Positions 17,704 to 27,761 are shown, numbered from the stretch's first letter. The stretch is DNA of 64,000 nucleotides from Fluviicola taffensis DSM 16823 (GCF_000194605.1 NC_015321.1:1674001-1738000); one strand, 5' to 3'. A program made the numbers and translations. Notes: a model not told the origin generated them from the letters alone.

Positions 17704-19488
17704 ATGAAAAAACTTTTACTTTCCCTTGCGTTAGGGTTGGTAGGTTCATCTGCAATGTCACAAGTGATATTCTCAGTTGAAGCTCCAGTCGCTATCGAAG
17801 GATTTTATGATTTTAGCACAACCGGAACCGGTTGGGGGCTACCAAACCTAAACGGTTATCTACTCATTGACACCGTTAAACTAGCAGATGATTTAACAAC
17901 AAATGGAGTTAACGCTCAAGGAAATCCTGCATCTGCAACAGGATGTAATACTTTACCTGCGAATAGTTTAGCTGGAAAAGTAGCGTTAGTATTCCGTGGT
18001 GATGGAGGTACTCCAGGAATTGGAGCGTGTGAATTTGGTACAAAGGCATTGAAATGTCAACAAGCAGGTGCAGTTGCTGTAATCATTGTTAATCGCGATG
18101 CAACGACATTAGCAATGAGCCCTGGATCACAAACACCTACAACAGATGGATCATTAGTTACAATTCCTGTAATCATGATTAATTTAGCTGCAGGACAAGG
18201 GATTTTAAATCAACTTACGAATAATGTACCTGTTGTTGTATTGATTGGCGATAAATCTGGTTATTATGGTGATGACGTCACAACATTTGACAACAATTGT
18301 GTTCGAGCTCGTTTTGGTTCAAAACCAGTTGCTTTAACACAAAATGCTTCTGAGTTTTCTTTAAATCCTGGAACATGGGTTTACAATAATGGTAGTAACG
18401 ACCAAACAAATGTTCTTTTAACTACTACTATTAAACGTAACGGTACTTCTATTTATACAGAAGTATCTACTCCCAGAGATATCATATCTGGAGATTCCGT
18501 ATTTATGACAACTCCTACATTTTCAAGTGCATCTTATGCTGTAGGGAATTACGAATTAACGTATTCACTTGCATTAACTGGAACAGATGAGTTTTTGGGT
18601 GACAATACGTCTACTAACTATTTCAGCATTAGTGATTCGCTTTGGTCATTGGTTCGTTTGGATGCAGCTCCAGGTAAAGTAGTTGCAAAAGACGGTTTCT
18701 ATCGTGCTACAACACCTCCTACTGGTACATTTGAAACGTGTATTACTTTAAAAGACCCTAATGCAAGCAGAGTTGCAATGGATGGTGTCTATTTTGGTGG
18801 ATTGGTTCCTGGTACTGCATCAGAAGATACATTAATCACACTTGATGGTTTTGAAGTGTCTTGGTCTTTGTATACTTGGAATGACAATAATAAAACAATT
18901 GCATCTGGAACATTTAGTGCAATCAATGAGGTGGCTAATGGTACTTACAACTATCCAGAGCCTGCAGATGCATTGGAAGAAGCAACAGTATTTATTCCAA
19001 TTAACAATGGACCATACCGTTTTCTGAATAATCAAGATTATTTATTATGTATCTCGAGCTACATACCAAAATTATATATGGCTTTCAGTACAGAAGATTA
19101 TTATGATTATGCGATCAAAGCAGATAATTTAATTCGCTTCCCATTCCGTAATAACTCAACTACATGGACACCACAAGGTTTCAGTATCTCGGCTTCCATA
19201 GCAATTAGAACAGGTGCTACTCTTAGTGTGGATGAAAACGAATTAGTGAATGCTTCTGCATTCCCAGTTCCTGCGAAAGAAGTCATCACTGTAAAAGTAA
19301 AAGCTGCTGGTGATGCAACATTGAAAATTGTTGATATGGCTGGTCGTCTCGTTTCTACTCAAGCAGTAACAATTGAAAATGGTGAATTCCAAACTTCAGT
19401 TGAAGGAATGAATAGTGGAAGTTACGTATTCACATTAGATTATTCAAATGGTACTACTAGCCGCTTCAATGTGGTTGTATCTAAATAA
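17704..19488 (+). CDS. T9SS-sorted protein with PA domain
   Basis: 594 residues. Signal peptide MKKLLLSLALGLVGSSAMSQ. A protease-associated (PA) domain covers about residues 75-185: LAGKVALVFRGDGGTPGIGACEFGTKA, then CQQAGAVAVIIVNRD and TIPVIMINLAAGQGIL. No peptidase catalytic domain follows; the middle (about 200-510) is beta-sandwich-like. The C-terminus from about 520 (ASAFPVPAKEVITVKVKAAG to SRFNVVVSK) is a T9SS sorting domain in which the usual YPNP is FPVP. Function is unknown; PA domains usually mediate protein contacts or gate access to a protease. Confidence 0.85.
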   Translation: MKKLLLSLALGLVGSSAMSQVIFSVEAPVAIEGFYDFSTTGTGWGLPNLNGYLLIDTVKLADDLTTNGVNAQGNPASATGCNTLPANSLAGKVALVFRGDGGTPGIGACEFGTKALKCQQAGAVAVIIVNRDATTLAMSPGSQTPTTDGSLVTIPVIMINLAAGQGILNQLTNNVPVVVLIGDKSGYYGDDVTTFDNNCVRARFGSKPVALTQNASEFSLNPGTWVYNNGSNDQTNVLLTTTIKRNGTSIYTEVSTPRDIISGDSVFMTTPTFSSASYAVGNYELTYSLALTGTDEFLGDNTSTNYFSISDSLWSLVRLDAAPGKVVAKDGFYRATTPPTGTFETCITLKDPNASRVAMDGVYFGGLVPGTASEDTLITLDGFEVSWSLYTWNDNNKTIASGTFSAINEVANGTYNYPEPADALEEATVFIPINNGPYRFLNNQDYLLCISSYIPKLYMAFSTEDYYDYAIKADNLIRFPFRNNSTTWTPQGFSISASIAIRTGATLSVDENELVNASAFPVPAKEVITVKVKAAGDATLKIVDMAGRLVSTQAVTIENGEFQTSVEGMNSGSYVFTLDYSNGTTSRFNVVVSK

Positions 19489-19507
19489 TCAAAGTTAAAA
19501 TTGATTG

Positions 19508-19536
19508 AAAACCGAGGGTTAACCCTCGGTTTTTTT
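19508..19536 (+). terminator. Rho-independent terminator after PA-domain gene
   Basis: A perfect 20-bp palindrome (ACCGAGGGTTAACCCTCGGT at 19511-19530) flanked by A and T runs, ending in T7. Confidence 0.88.
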
Positions 19537-19572
19537 ATGCCCTATCTTTAAGTAGCTATGCGATTTGATTAC

Positions 19573-19580
19573 TAACTTCG
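19573..19580 (+). promoter_or_regulatory. Near-consensus -7 element TAACTTCG
   Basis: One mismatch to TAnnTTTG, 15 nt upstream of the ATG of the DUF2341 gene. Confidence 0.35.
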
Positions 19581-19595
19581 CAAAAAATAGCACTT

Positions 19596-21524
19596 ATGAA
19601 ATATTCACTGATTCTTTTTACACTCATTATCAGCTTTACCGGATTATCACAAATTACTGGTTGGAACCACAGTGACCCAATCACAATTTTGGAACATTCA
19701 GGAAATACAATCACTAACTATCAATTAAAGCTTACTATCGATACGCAAACTCCCATTTTAAATGGAGAAATGTTAGCAACTGGAGATGACATCCGTTTTT
19801 CAAGCAAATGCAATGGAGGTGATCTTTTGAATTACTGGATTGAATCAGGTATCAATACCACTTCTACTCAAATTTGGGTAAAAATAGACACCATCCCGGC
19901 AAATGGGGGCAAAACCATTTATTTGAACTATGGAAATGCTTCTGCAACTGCACTATCTGCAATTAACGGAACTTTCGTTGGACCTCATTCTTCAACAGAC
20001 AGTGTTTCTAATGGGGGTGCTGGAGGAGTTGGAGATAGTCAACGTGGTTTTCGTTTCTACCCGAATGAAGATATTTTAGTAACTGCTTTTGGCAAAAGAG
20101 AGCCAACTGGAACAACTCGTTACATCACCCTATTTGATAATACAACACAAGCGATTATCTTACAAAGACAAATAACAGGACCTGCTGGACAATATTCATA
20201 TCAAGACATTCCATCACCTATTTGGTTAATTCAAGGAACACAATACCTATTAGAAATGTACCAAACAAGTACAGATGGATACTATTTTGGAACCAGCTCT
20301 CAAATTGGTCAACACTTGACATATCTTGATATGCGTTATTGCAACGGCTGTGATCAAAATACGTTTCCAACCAATTATTTGAACGATATTCATTATGGCG
20401 TTCCTGATTTTTGGTACTACTCTAAAACCAATGTAAGCCCAAGTCCAACTTATGAATTCGGTCATTTCAAAACCAGAATGCCTGACGATCAACTTATTTG
20501 TTTGAATGATTCTTCCGCGTTGAACTTAGAGCTCCTTGGAGGACAAGCACCATTCGAGGTCCAATGGATGGGAACCGATTTAACAAATGATACTATTCTT
20601 CAACCAATTAGTTACACTTCCGACACATTGGAATATCATGTTACTGTTACAGACGCATGCGGCTTTTCCCGAATAGATTCCATAACAATCAATGTTGGAA
20701 GTTTACCTGTTTCAAATTTGCAAGCCTCTTCAACAATTCTTTGCGATGGAGAATGGTCAGAACTAACAGTTAATCCTATTTACGATGTGATTTGGGATGA
20801 TAACTCAACAGAAGATTCGTTGGTTGTTTCTCCGCAAATAACCACTACATACCACGTTCAAACCACAAATAATTACGGATGTCATAGTATAGATTCGATT
20901 CAAATTATATTCAACGTTCCCGTTTACAGAACTCAATTAATCCACAAATGTTTTGGAGAAAGTTATTCTATCGGAAATCACACATATGCTCTAAATGGAA
21001 CCTATATTGATACACTTTCAGGAATTTCCAACTGTGATAGTATTATCACTACGGAATTAACTTTTCAAGAAGAGATTGATTCTGAAATTCAACAAATTGG
21101 ACTAACCTTGGTTGCTGACGTTGGCGGAACTGGATACCAATGGGTAAATTGTACAAATGGAAACTCCCCAATCACAGGTGCAACGAGTTCTTTCTACGAG
21201 GCAACACAAAATGGCATTTATGCTGTAATAACAACGATCGGATCTTGTTCAACACTTTCAAACTGTATTTCAATAACAACCGTTGGATTAGAAGAATTGG
21301 ATGAAATTGAAAACATCTCCTTGTATCCCAATCCAACTAGCGGAAATTTAACAATTGAATCTTCCGAAACGCAAGAATTAGTAATTCTTGATGCAATTGG
21401 AAATCGTGTTCACAAAGAAATGATTATAGCGGGGAAAATCAAGCAAATAAACCTTGAGGATTTAGGTGCAGGAATCTATTATTTGCAGTCTAAAACTAAA
21501 GTGATTCGATTTGTGATCCAGTAA
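19596..21524 (+). CDS. T9SS-sorted DUF2341 surface protein
   Basis: 642 residues. Signal peptide MKYSLILFTLIISFTGLSQ. A DUF2341 domain covers about residues 22-125 (WNHSDPITILEHSG, GDDIRFSSKCNGGDLLNYWIE, GGKTIYLNYGN). A region of about 165 residues follows that resembles a PEP-CTERM/Ig-like sheet, then Ig-like segments with paired Cys (LICLNDSSALNL, TDACGFSRID, CFGESYSIGNH). The C-terminus from LYPNPTSGNLTIES is a type A T9SS sorting domain. DUF2341 often accompanies lectin or filament-like secreted proteins; the ligand is unknown. It is preceded by its own near-consensus -7 element. Confidence 0.85.
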   Translation: MKYSLILFTLIISFTGLSQITGWNHSDPITILEHSGNTITNYQLKLTIDTQTPILNGEMLATGDDIRFSSKCNGGDLLNYWIESGINTTSTQIWVKIDTIPANGGKTIYLNYGNASATALSAINGTFVGPHSSTDSVSNGGAGGVGDSQRGFRFYPNEDILVTAFGKREPTGTTRYITLFDNTTQAIILQRQITGPAGQYSYQDIPSPIWLIQGTQYLLEMYQTSTDGYYFGTSSQIGQHLTYLDMRYCNGCDQNTFPTNYLNDIHYGVPDFWYYSKTNVSPSPTYEFGHFKTRMPDDQLICLNDSSALNLELLGGQAPFEVQWMGTDLTNDTILQPISYTSDTLEYHVTVTDACGFSRIDSITINVGSLPVSNLQASSTILCDGEWSELTVNPIYDVIWDDNSTEDSLVVSPQITTTYHVQTTNNYGCHSIDSIQIIFNVPVYRTQLIHKCFGESYSIGNHTYALNGTYIDTLSGISNCDSIITTELTFQEEIDSEIQQIGLTLVADVGGTGYQWVNCTNGNSPITGATSSFYEATQNGIYAVITTIGSCSTLSNCISITTVGLEELDEIENISLYPNPTSGNLTIESSETQELVILDAIGNRVHKEMIIAGKIKQINLEDLGAGIYYLQSKTKVIRFVIQ

Positions 21525-21537
21525 ATAAACATTCAAA

Positions 21538-21602
21538 AGTTTCAGGAAATTATCAAGAAGAGATCATGTTGAACCCTTGATAATTGATAATTTCCTGAAA
21601 CT
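21538..21602. terminator. Long perfect hairpin between convergent genes
   Basis: Arms of 19 bp match perfectly (21538-21556 and 21584-21602; arm AGTTTCAGGAAATTATCAA) with a 27-nt spacer. It sits between the DUF2341 gene (plus) and the sensor kinase (minus), 4 bp from the kinase stop. Read on the minus strand the stem is followed by TTTT, so it may terminate the kinase transcript; on the plus strand no T-tract follows. Confidence 0.6.
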
Positions 21603-21605
21603 CAA

Positions 21606-24600
21606 TCAATCCTCCATTCTCGGAAGCGTAACAAGAACAGTCGTTCCTTCTGGAGAAGTGTTCTCTATTTCAATCGACCCGTGGTGCGTTTCTACAATTT
21701 GCTTCACCATCGCTAAACCCAAACCTGTTCCAGTTGATTTAGTGGTAAAATACGGTTCAAATATCGTCTGAATTTGATCTTCTGCTATTCCAGTTCCATT
21801 ATCTCTTACCCGAATAAAAACAAAATCCTCATTCGCATCAATGGACAAACCAATGTGTGATTCTGAAGTTATTGAAGCAGCTTGAATTCCATTTGACACC
21901 AAATTGTTAAGTACACGAAGAATCATTTCTTTATCAGCAGGGATGATTAGCTGTTCTGTTGTGTTTAATTGTACCTGCACATGTATTTTCCCATCTCCAT
22001 CAAATAACGCCGCCACAGCATTCAAAAGCTCAAGAATATCAACTTCTGTCATAATTGGCTGGGGAAGTTTTGCGAAATTGGAAAATTCGTTTGCAATACT
22101 TGTCAAAGCATCGATTTGTTCAATCAATGAATTGGTAACACGTTCAATACGTTCTGCTGCTTTCGGGTCATTCGGATCAAAAACACGTTGCAAATGTTGA
22201 ACACTCAATTTCATGGGTGTTAAAGGATTTTTAATTTCATGCGCAACTTGCTTAGCCATTTCTCGCCATGCACTTTCTCTTTCAGATTGAGCGAGCCTTG
22301 CCGCCGCATCTGCCAATTCATTTAATTTATGGTTGTATTGAGCCACAAGAGAACCAATTTCATCTTGAGCTTTGTAATTAATTGGCGCATTGCTTTTACC
22401 AAACTCAATTTCAGAAAAACTCTTTCGGAGCAACATTAATGGCCCTGTCAACCAAGAAGAAACGAGTAATGCCGTTAAGATCGACAAAACCAATAAAAGC
22501 ATAAACACATTCAAAATTGCTACGAAAAACTGTTTTAATTGGTCTTCAAAGGCATTTCGTTGATCAAAATGAAGAATATTCAAGTATCCAAGCAGTTCAT
22601 TTTCATGATCAAAAACAGGCACATAACCTGAAAGATAAACCAAGGAACCAATATTCTCCTCGTGAATAAATTCCGATTTCTTGTTAAATTGCAGTTCGAG
22701 CAAAGCCGCTGGATTCATCTGTTCACTCAATAGACCCAATTTGTAAATTTTTGTGCGCGAAGCTCCAGCCAAAACCCCATCTGATTGATACAAATTGATG
22801 TCTGCTAAAAACACTTTTGACCAACGTCTTAATTGATAATCTAACCCCTCCTGATTCTTTTCGCTAAACTTTTCAGACGTGAATCGTTGCCGCAAATTTA
22901 TATCGTTCATCACCGATTTTACCTTTTCACGTATTAAATCTTTAGAATACGAACGGTATTGACCCGTCAACATGGTAGAACTTGCAATACTAAATCCAGC
23001 CAACGAAACAACAATGAGTGAAATAAGCACCAATTGAATCTTCGTAATCATTGAAACTCCGTTCGCAACACGAATCTGATTCATTCGTCTTACAAACAAA
23101 ATAAGTGCCCAAATAGATCCAAAACTCACCAACAAAATAGACGTTGTTGTCAGATAAGACAACCAAGAAGTAACTGGTTTACTCAGAATAATGGCATCTG
23201 TTTTAGATTTCTTAAAAATCAAATGCTCAAATCCATTTTTTATATACCAATGATCTCCACTCGATTTATCATCACCAAAAATCCGCAAGCTCGTTGGATA
23301 ACTATAAGAACCATAATTCAAAACCAACTGATTGTTAAAATATTTCGCAATGGAATAACGCTCCAAGGATTCAAAAACGGCAGTTTGTTTTGAGATCAAC
23401 AGTCTTGGGAAACCAATTTTCTCTGGAATTCGTTTGGATTTCATGGTTCCAAAAAAGTCCACCTTTACCCCATTTCGTTCAATTGGCAGGTAAAAAACGT
23501 AGTTAAACTGACTCGTATAATCCTTTACGTAATACAAACTAGTATCTATTTCGGAACGAACACCATGCCTTTCAATCAATTCTTTCAATTGACGCATATA
23601 CATACCATTCAATCTTAAACCAGAACTATCTTGCAGATAATAATAACAATCGACATCAAATCTATCCCAATATCCATTGAAAACTTGGTATTCCATGGCT
23701 TCCTTTAATTCCGAAAAGCTAGGCTTTGTAGTGTGATCAAATAGTCGTTTTAGAAAGGGTTCGGCAATTAATTTTGCTTTTGCTTTCGTGAAATCAACTT
23801 CCGCATTGATATCTCGATCATCTGCCAACTGATTTGCAAAAAGGAGCCGTTCTTCCCGTTCTTTTTTCTTGGCCTCCATTTCCAAATTCATGGTTATTCC
23901 AAAAGAAATCAAGAAGATTGCCAATAAGTAAAGTGTAAAATTCCACTTAGATTCTCGGTAAAAAACAATAAAAAATGTCGTGAAAACGAACAAAAACATC
24001 CAAATTATCCAGAATCCATGCAATCTAAAAATCCACTCATTGGCAATAATTACAGCAGACAAAAGGATTGTCAAAATTCCAATTTGTTTCAGTTTTGATG
24101 GTGCTTGAATTTTCCACTTATGAAAGGTTAGTAGGAATAATTGAATCAGAAACAAAGAACTGATCGCAATCACCAAAATAAAAACAATTGAAAACACATT
24201 CAATTTTAGCACTTCGCTTAAATGAATGGGAATGGTTGAATTGACTATAATTAATTTAATCAATTGCGGATAAATCATGATCCAAACGGGAATCATCGTC
24301 AACAAAACGACCGTTAAAAAACTGCTTGATTTTTCTGAAAGAAACTTTAATAAAACGGGGAAAATCAGGAGTAAACAGAAAAACCAAACAAGCATCTCAC
24401 CCAAATTGGGAATCCAACTATTTAATGCCATTAAACCTGGATCAAATAAATCGGTGTCTTCCATCCAATAAAACCAATCCAATTTTAAGGCAGCGACACG
24501 CACAAAAACGACCGCCAGAATAAAAAGAAGTTGAAACTTACTTTTCCTCACTCCTGAAGCAATCTTGTAACCAATTAAGAAGAAAATGATTAAAAGATCC

Positions 24601-25223
24601 AAAAAAATAACCCCCAAAATGGATTGATTATCTTCCAATGAATCCTCATTTGTAATACTAAAAACAGAATCTCCATTTTCATCATATATGGACTCATTTT
24701 CAGTCGAAACAAGAGAAATTGTTCCTGAAATAGCTGGAAAAGGATGAAAAAAATAATTTTTTAATTGATCATTTTGAATAGGAAACACCCGTTTGATTCC
24801 AAAAGTAACCACATACGTCATTTTGTTTACCTTCCTTAAAACGGAATAATACCATCCATTTTGAAGCTGCACAGCACCATTTACTGGAAAATGTAAATCT
24901 GCAAAACGGTTAATTGGACACTTATTAGTATTCCAATATATGAGTGAATCACTCTGATAAACGTGAACAAAAAGGGTGTTGTCTAAATTCGTATATTTTC
25001 GCGAGAAATCTGATTTATTCAAAGACTTCCAATCTGATGAAAGGTCGTTTAGCTGCTTATTAGCAAGCTGAATTTGCGAAAGAAAAACCGTCTGAAATTT
25101 CTTCAAATTTCTTGGTTGATCCTCTTTAACTTTAAAAAACAAGCCAATTAATAGCAAGCAACAAGCACTCAAAATAAGCACATACCCTCTTCTTGCCAAA
25201 AACTGAATTACTCTTTTAAACAT
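21606..25223 (-). CDS. Large multi-pass sensor histidine kinase (NtrY-like)
   Basis: 1205 residues, among the larger single-chain kinases. N-terminal helix (about 13-31), an extracytoplasmic domain to about 205, a block of roughly seven more hydrophobic helices (about 210-440), a second extracytoplasmic domain (about 450-690), helices near 700 and 745, a third sensor region, and a final helix near 910. Then come a HAMP-like linker, HisKA with phosphoacceptor His995 (QVAHEIKNPLTPMKLS), and HATPase_c with NNLVSNGIQA (N box), VRDNGTGIAE (G1) and GTGLGLAMVKQIVE (G2). The catalytic core is complete. No response regulator is adjacent. Its start overlaps the uridine kinase stop by 16 bp, indicating translational coupling. 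The signal sensed is unknown. Confidence 0.9.
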   Translation of the reverse strand: MFKRVIQFLARRGYVLILSACCLLLIGLFFKVKEDQPRNLKKFQTVFLSQIQLANKQLNDLSSDWKSLNKSDFSRKYTNLDNTLFVHVYQSDSLIYWNTNKCPINRFADLHFPVNGAVQLQNGWYYSVLRKVNKMTYVVTFGIKRVFPIQNDQLKNYFFHPFPAISGTISLVSTENESIYDENGDSVFSITNEDSLEDNQSILGVIFLDLLIIFFLIGYKIASGVRKSKFQLLFILAVVFVRVAALKLDWFYWMEDTDLFDPGLMALNSWIPNLGEMLVWFFCLLLIFPVLLKFLSEKSSSFLTVVLLTMIPVWIMIYPQLIKLIIVNSTIPIHLSEVLKLNVFSIVFILVIAISSLFLIQLFLLTFHKWKIQAPSKLKQIGILTILLSAVIIANEWIFRLHGFWIIWMFLFVFTTFFIVFYRESKWNFTLYLLAIFLISFGITMNLEMEAKKKEREERLLFANQLADDRDINAEVDFTKAKAKLIAEPFLKRLFDHTTKPSFSELKEAMEYQVFNGYWDRFDVDCYYYLQDSSGLRLNGMYMRQLKELIERHGVRSEIDTSLYYVKDYTSQFNYVFYLPIERNGVKVDFFGTMKSKRIPEKIGFPRLLISKQTAVFESLERYSIAKYFNNQLVLNYGSYSYPTSLRIFGDDKSSGDHWYIKNGFEHLIFKKSKTDAIILSKPVTSWLSYLTTTSILLVSFGSIWALILFVRRMNQIRVANGVSMITKIQLVLISLIVVSLAGFSIASSTMLTGQYRSYSKDLIREKVKSVMNDINLRQRFTSEKFSEKNQEGLDYQLRRWSKVFLADINLYQSDGVLAGASRTKIYKLGLLSEQMNPAALLELQFNKKSEFIHEENIGSLVYLSGYVPVFDHENELLGYLNILHFDQRNAFEDQLKQFFVAILNVFMLLLVLSILTALLVSSWLTGPLMLLRKSFSEIEFGKSNAPINYKAQDEIGSLVAQYNHKLNELADAAARLAQSERESAWREMAKQVAHEIKNPLTPMKLSVQHLQRVFDPNDPKAAERIERVTNSLIEQIDALTSIANEFSNFAKLPQPIMTEVDILELLNAVAALFDGDGKIHVQVQLNTTEQLIIPADKEMILRVLNNLVSNGIQAASITSESHIGLSIDANEDFVFIRVRDNGTGIAEDQIQTIFEPYFTTKSTGTGLGLAMVKQIVETHHGSIEIENTSPEGTTVLVTLPRMED

Positions 25224-25825
25224 AGCAATTTAGGGCTTAGGCATTGAATTAGTCGTTCAAATTCAAAATCAGATCGCTGATCATTTTTAAACACAAAATC
25301 TGCCAACCGCACATATGGTTCTAAATACTGTTGATAACATGGCGTTACATGATTATTCCATTGATAAATAATGGCTTCTCGTGAATAACCCCTTGTTTCC
25401 TGATCTCTATAAAGTCTTCTATCCAATTGCACATTGGGATCAACATCCATAAAAACAGAAAAGTCTAATAACTGATTTACTTCTGTGTAATGAAACAAAA
25501 ACAATCCTTCAACAATAATAATTGGAGATGGATCCAATGTAATTAAGACATTTTTATTCGGCGGGGCATTGAAATGATATTCTTTGACTTCAATCGGATT
25601 TCCATTCTTCAATTCTTGTAAATCTGAAACTAATCGTTCTTTATCTAAAGCTGAAGGTAAATCAAAATTAACTTCACCATTACTATCTAAATGCTGTTCA
25701 TCAATTGGTCGGTAATAATTATCCATGGAAAACACCGTTGGGTGAAGCTCACCATAAAAAGAGGCTAATCGTTTTAAAAGTGTTGTTTTTCCAGAGCCAC
25801 TACCTCCACAAATACCAATTATCAT
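25208..25825 (-). CDS. udk: Uridine kinase
   Basis: 205 residues, P-loop kinase of pyrimidine salvage (uridine or cytidine to UMP or CMP with ATP/GTP). Walker A GGSGSGKTT is at residues 6-14, followed by SMDNYYRP (substrate-binding Asp and Tyr-Tyr), NFDLPSALD and IIIVEGLFLFH, then the lid RLYRDQETRGYS. All core family features are present. It overlaps the upstream secreted-protein gene by 4 bp and the downstream kinase gene by 16 bp. Confidence 0.92.
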   Translation of the reverse strand: MIIGICGGSGSGKTTLLKRLASFYGELHPTVFSMDNYYRPIDEQHLDSNGEVNFDLPSALDKERLVSDLQELKNGNPIEVKEYHFNAPPNKNVLITLDPSPIIIVEGLFLFHYTEVNQLLDFSVFMDVDPNVQLDRRLYRDQETRGYSREAIIYQWNNHVTPCYQQYLEPYVRLADFVFKNDQRSDFEFERLIQCLSPKLLCLKE

Positions 25826-27039
25826 TTTTGCTTATATTCGAAGTTTAATCCTGTTTTGGTTGGAAATTGTTTGGGATCGCAAACCAACCATTTTACATCT
25901 AATTCAACCACAAATTTACTTGGAAATTCTGCGGTAAGCAAACGACTTGGATTTGAAGTTGCTTGATCGATTATTCCTGAAACAATTCCAGTAGGATTAA
26001 AGCCAAAAGGATGAAAATGACCTTCTGATTTTGAAGAATTCACATACCAACCTATTCCCTCACTCATTCTAAAACACCCTACTTCTAAATCCTTCTTCGC
26101 ATTGTAAATTGTACAAGCAGAAACACAGGATTTCGTCCAAACCTTGTTCTCCAATTTATAACTCACCAAATTTGCTGTCGCCCCATTCATCTCTATTCCA
26201 CCAACATAATAAGCACCATCTGCATACAAAAGAGTTCCTTTTTCATTCGGCTCACTTCTTTTTAGTAATGCGCTTCCTCTACGACCAAATCCAACCCGTG
26301 AATGTGCTACAAAATTAGTTCCTTTCTGTTCCAAAACCGTTTCAGATACCTGTATTCCTTTCGGATTAAATTCTTTTACCTTCCAACCTGCTTCTTTTCC
26401 AGCATGCAAACGAGCAGCAAACAAGATATTTTCCGCCTTTTCACCAGCAATGTACCAAGCTATTTGATCTTCAACTTTGGAAGAACTTATGACATTTTCC
26501 GCTACAATAAAAGCATACATATTGAAATTATGATGTGTCATCGAAACAGCAATTGTTGTCAATTTCTCTTTATCTCTGTGTCTAAACATCCAAAGAAGCG
26601 CTTTTTCGGTTGTAATAATATCCGTTAAATACAAATCAGACGGGCTATAGCTACCCAATCGTTTTAATGTGGACAAAAAATCAAGGTTCATTACCTTAAT
26701 ATTCCCTGCTGCACTCAATTGATGAATAAAAACCTTATTGTCTTTTAGTTCTAGGTTTTCCAAGAAATAGGCGTATTTTCCACCATCCTCTGAGATAAAA
26801 TAAGTTTCCTTAGCCATTGGGTTATAGACTTGTTGCCAAGAACTCTTTGCTTCACCAGAAACCATCGTAATATCAACCTGTTTTTGAGTTAGAGTTAAAT
26901 CTCTACTTAAAGCTAAAGCGCCAATCCCTTTCCATTCAATGATTTCATAATAAGGCTGTTTGATGGGTGGAATTTGAAATTCTTGTGCAGAAATATAAAT
27001 GCTAAAAAGCACAAAAAGTATACTTAAAGATTTTTTCAT
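25822..27039 (-). CDS. Secreted protein of unknown function, 405 residues
   Basis: Signal peptide MKKSLSILFVLFSIYISAQ, then no domain I recognise. The chain is rich in beta-type segments at regular spacing (YEIIEWKGIGALALSRD, GKYAYFLENLELKDNKVFI, KALLWMFRHRDKEKLTTIAV, IGWYVNSSKSEGHFHPFGF), consistent with a beta-propeller-like or sheet-rich fold, but this is inference. No T9SS sorting domain is present, so it probably stays in the periplasm or at the outer membrane. It is the first gene of a coupled trio with udk and the sensor kinase and is divergent from the redoxin gene, 53 bp away. A periplasmic input for the kinase is possible but untested. Confidence 0.75.
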   Translation of the reverse strand: MKKSLSILFVLFSIYISAQEFQIPPIKQPYYEIIEWKGIGALALSRDLTLTQKQVDITMVSGEAKSSWQQVYNPMAKETYFISEDGGKYAYFLENLELKDNKVFIHQLSAAGNIKVMNLDFLSTLKRLGSYSPSDLYLTDIITTEKALLWMFRHRDKEKLTTIAVSMTHHNFNMYAFIVAENVISSSKVEDQIAWYIAGEKAENILFAARLHAGKEAGWKVKEFNPKGIQVSETVLEQKGTNFVAHSRVGFGRRGSALLKRSEPNEKGTLLYADGAYYVGGIEMNGATANLVSYKLENKVWTKSCVSACTIYNAKKDLEVGCFRMSEGIGWYVNSSKSEGHFHPFGFNPTGIVSGIIDQATSNPSRLLTAEFPSKFVVELDVKWLVCDPKQFPTKTGLNFEYKQK

Positions 27040-27092
27040 ATTGGGAATAAAGCGTAAATTGCAAGATAAATGTAAAATTATTTTAGCTAATT

Positions 27093-27740
27093 ATGACATT
27101 CTCTTGTGTATTTAAAAACTCTTTAGTGGGTTTATCTCTCCTATTTTCAAGCCTTGGATTTTCACAACAAGAAGAGGTTAAATCACTTCCTTTGGGTGAA
27201 GCTGTACCGCTAACAGAAAAAGAATTGGTAAATATCGATGGAAAAATGATGAGCCTCAAAGGAGTTTCGGCCACCAATGGTGTTTTGGTCGTTTTCTCCT
27301 GTAACACCTGTCCTTTCGTTGTTGGAAGCGATAGTTTTGAGGGATGGGAAAAGCAATACGTTGAACTAAACAAATTCGCTCAAGAAAATGGATTCAAAAT
27401 GGTTTTGATTAACTCCAATGAGGGTAAAAGAGACAATGACGATTCCCTCGAAGCAATGAAAAATCGTGCGAAAGAAAAAGGATATACCATGCCGTATTTA
27501 TTAGATAAAAATTCAGAATTGGCCGATGCTTTTGGAGCTAGAACAACTCCACATGTATATCTGATTAATGAAAAAATGGAGTTAATCTATACGGGAGCAA
27601 TTGATAACAAGGTAGATAGCAAAAGAAAATCGGATGAAAATTATCTGAGAATTGCCATTGAGTCCAAAGTAGCCAACAAACCCATCGAACTAAACTCAAC
27701 ACCACCTAGAGGCTGCAGTATAAAACGCGTAAAAAAGTAA
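27093..27740 (+). CDS. Secreted thioredoxin-fold redoxin
   Basis: 215 residues with a signal peptide (about 1-25, ending SSLGFSQ) and an AhpC/TSA-Redoxin type fold. The active-site motif CNTCPFVVG sits after VLVVFSCN and contains the redox CxxC. The cis-Pro segment is ARTTPHVYLIN. Such periplasmic redoxins keep or reduce disulfides in secreted proteins; the serine-protease gene 21 bp downstream encodes a Cys-rich cargo, so co-expression would make sense. Substrate is unproven. Confidence 0.85.
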   Translation: MTFSCVFKNSLVGLSLLFSSLGFSQQEEVKSLPLGEAVPLTEKELVNIDGKMMSLKGVSATNGVLVVFSCNTCPFVVGSDSFEGWEKQYVELNKFAQENGFKMVLINSNEGKRDNDDSLEAMKNRAKEKGYTMPYLLDKNSELADAFGARTTPHVYLINEKMELIYTGAIDNKVDSKRKSDENYLRIAIESKVANKPIELNSTPPRGCSIKRVKK

Positions 27741-27761
27741 ACTCTCCAAAATAATAAACAC

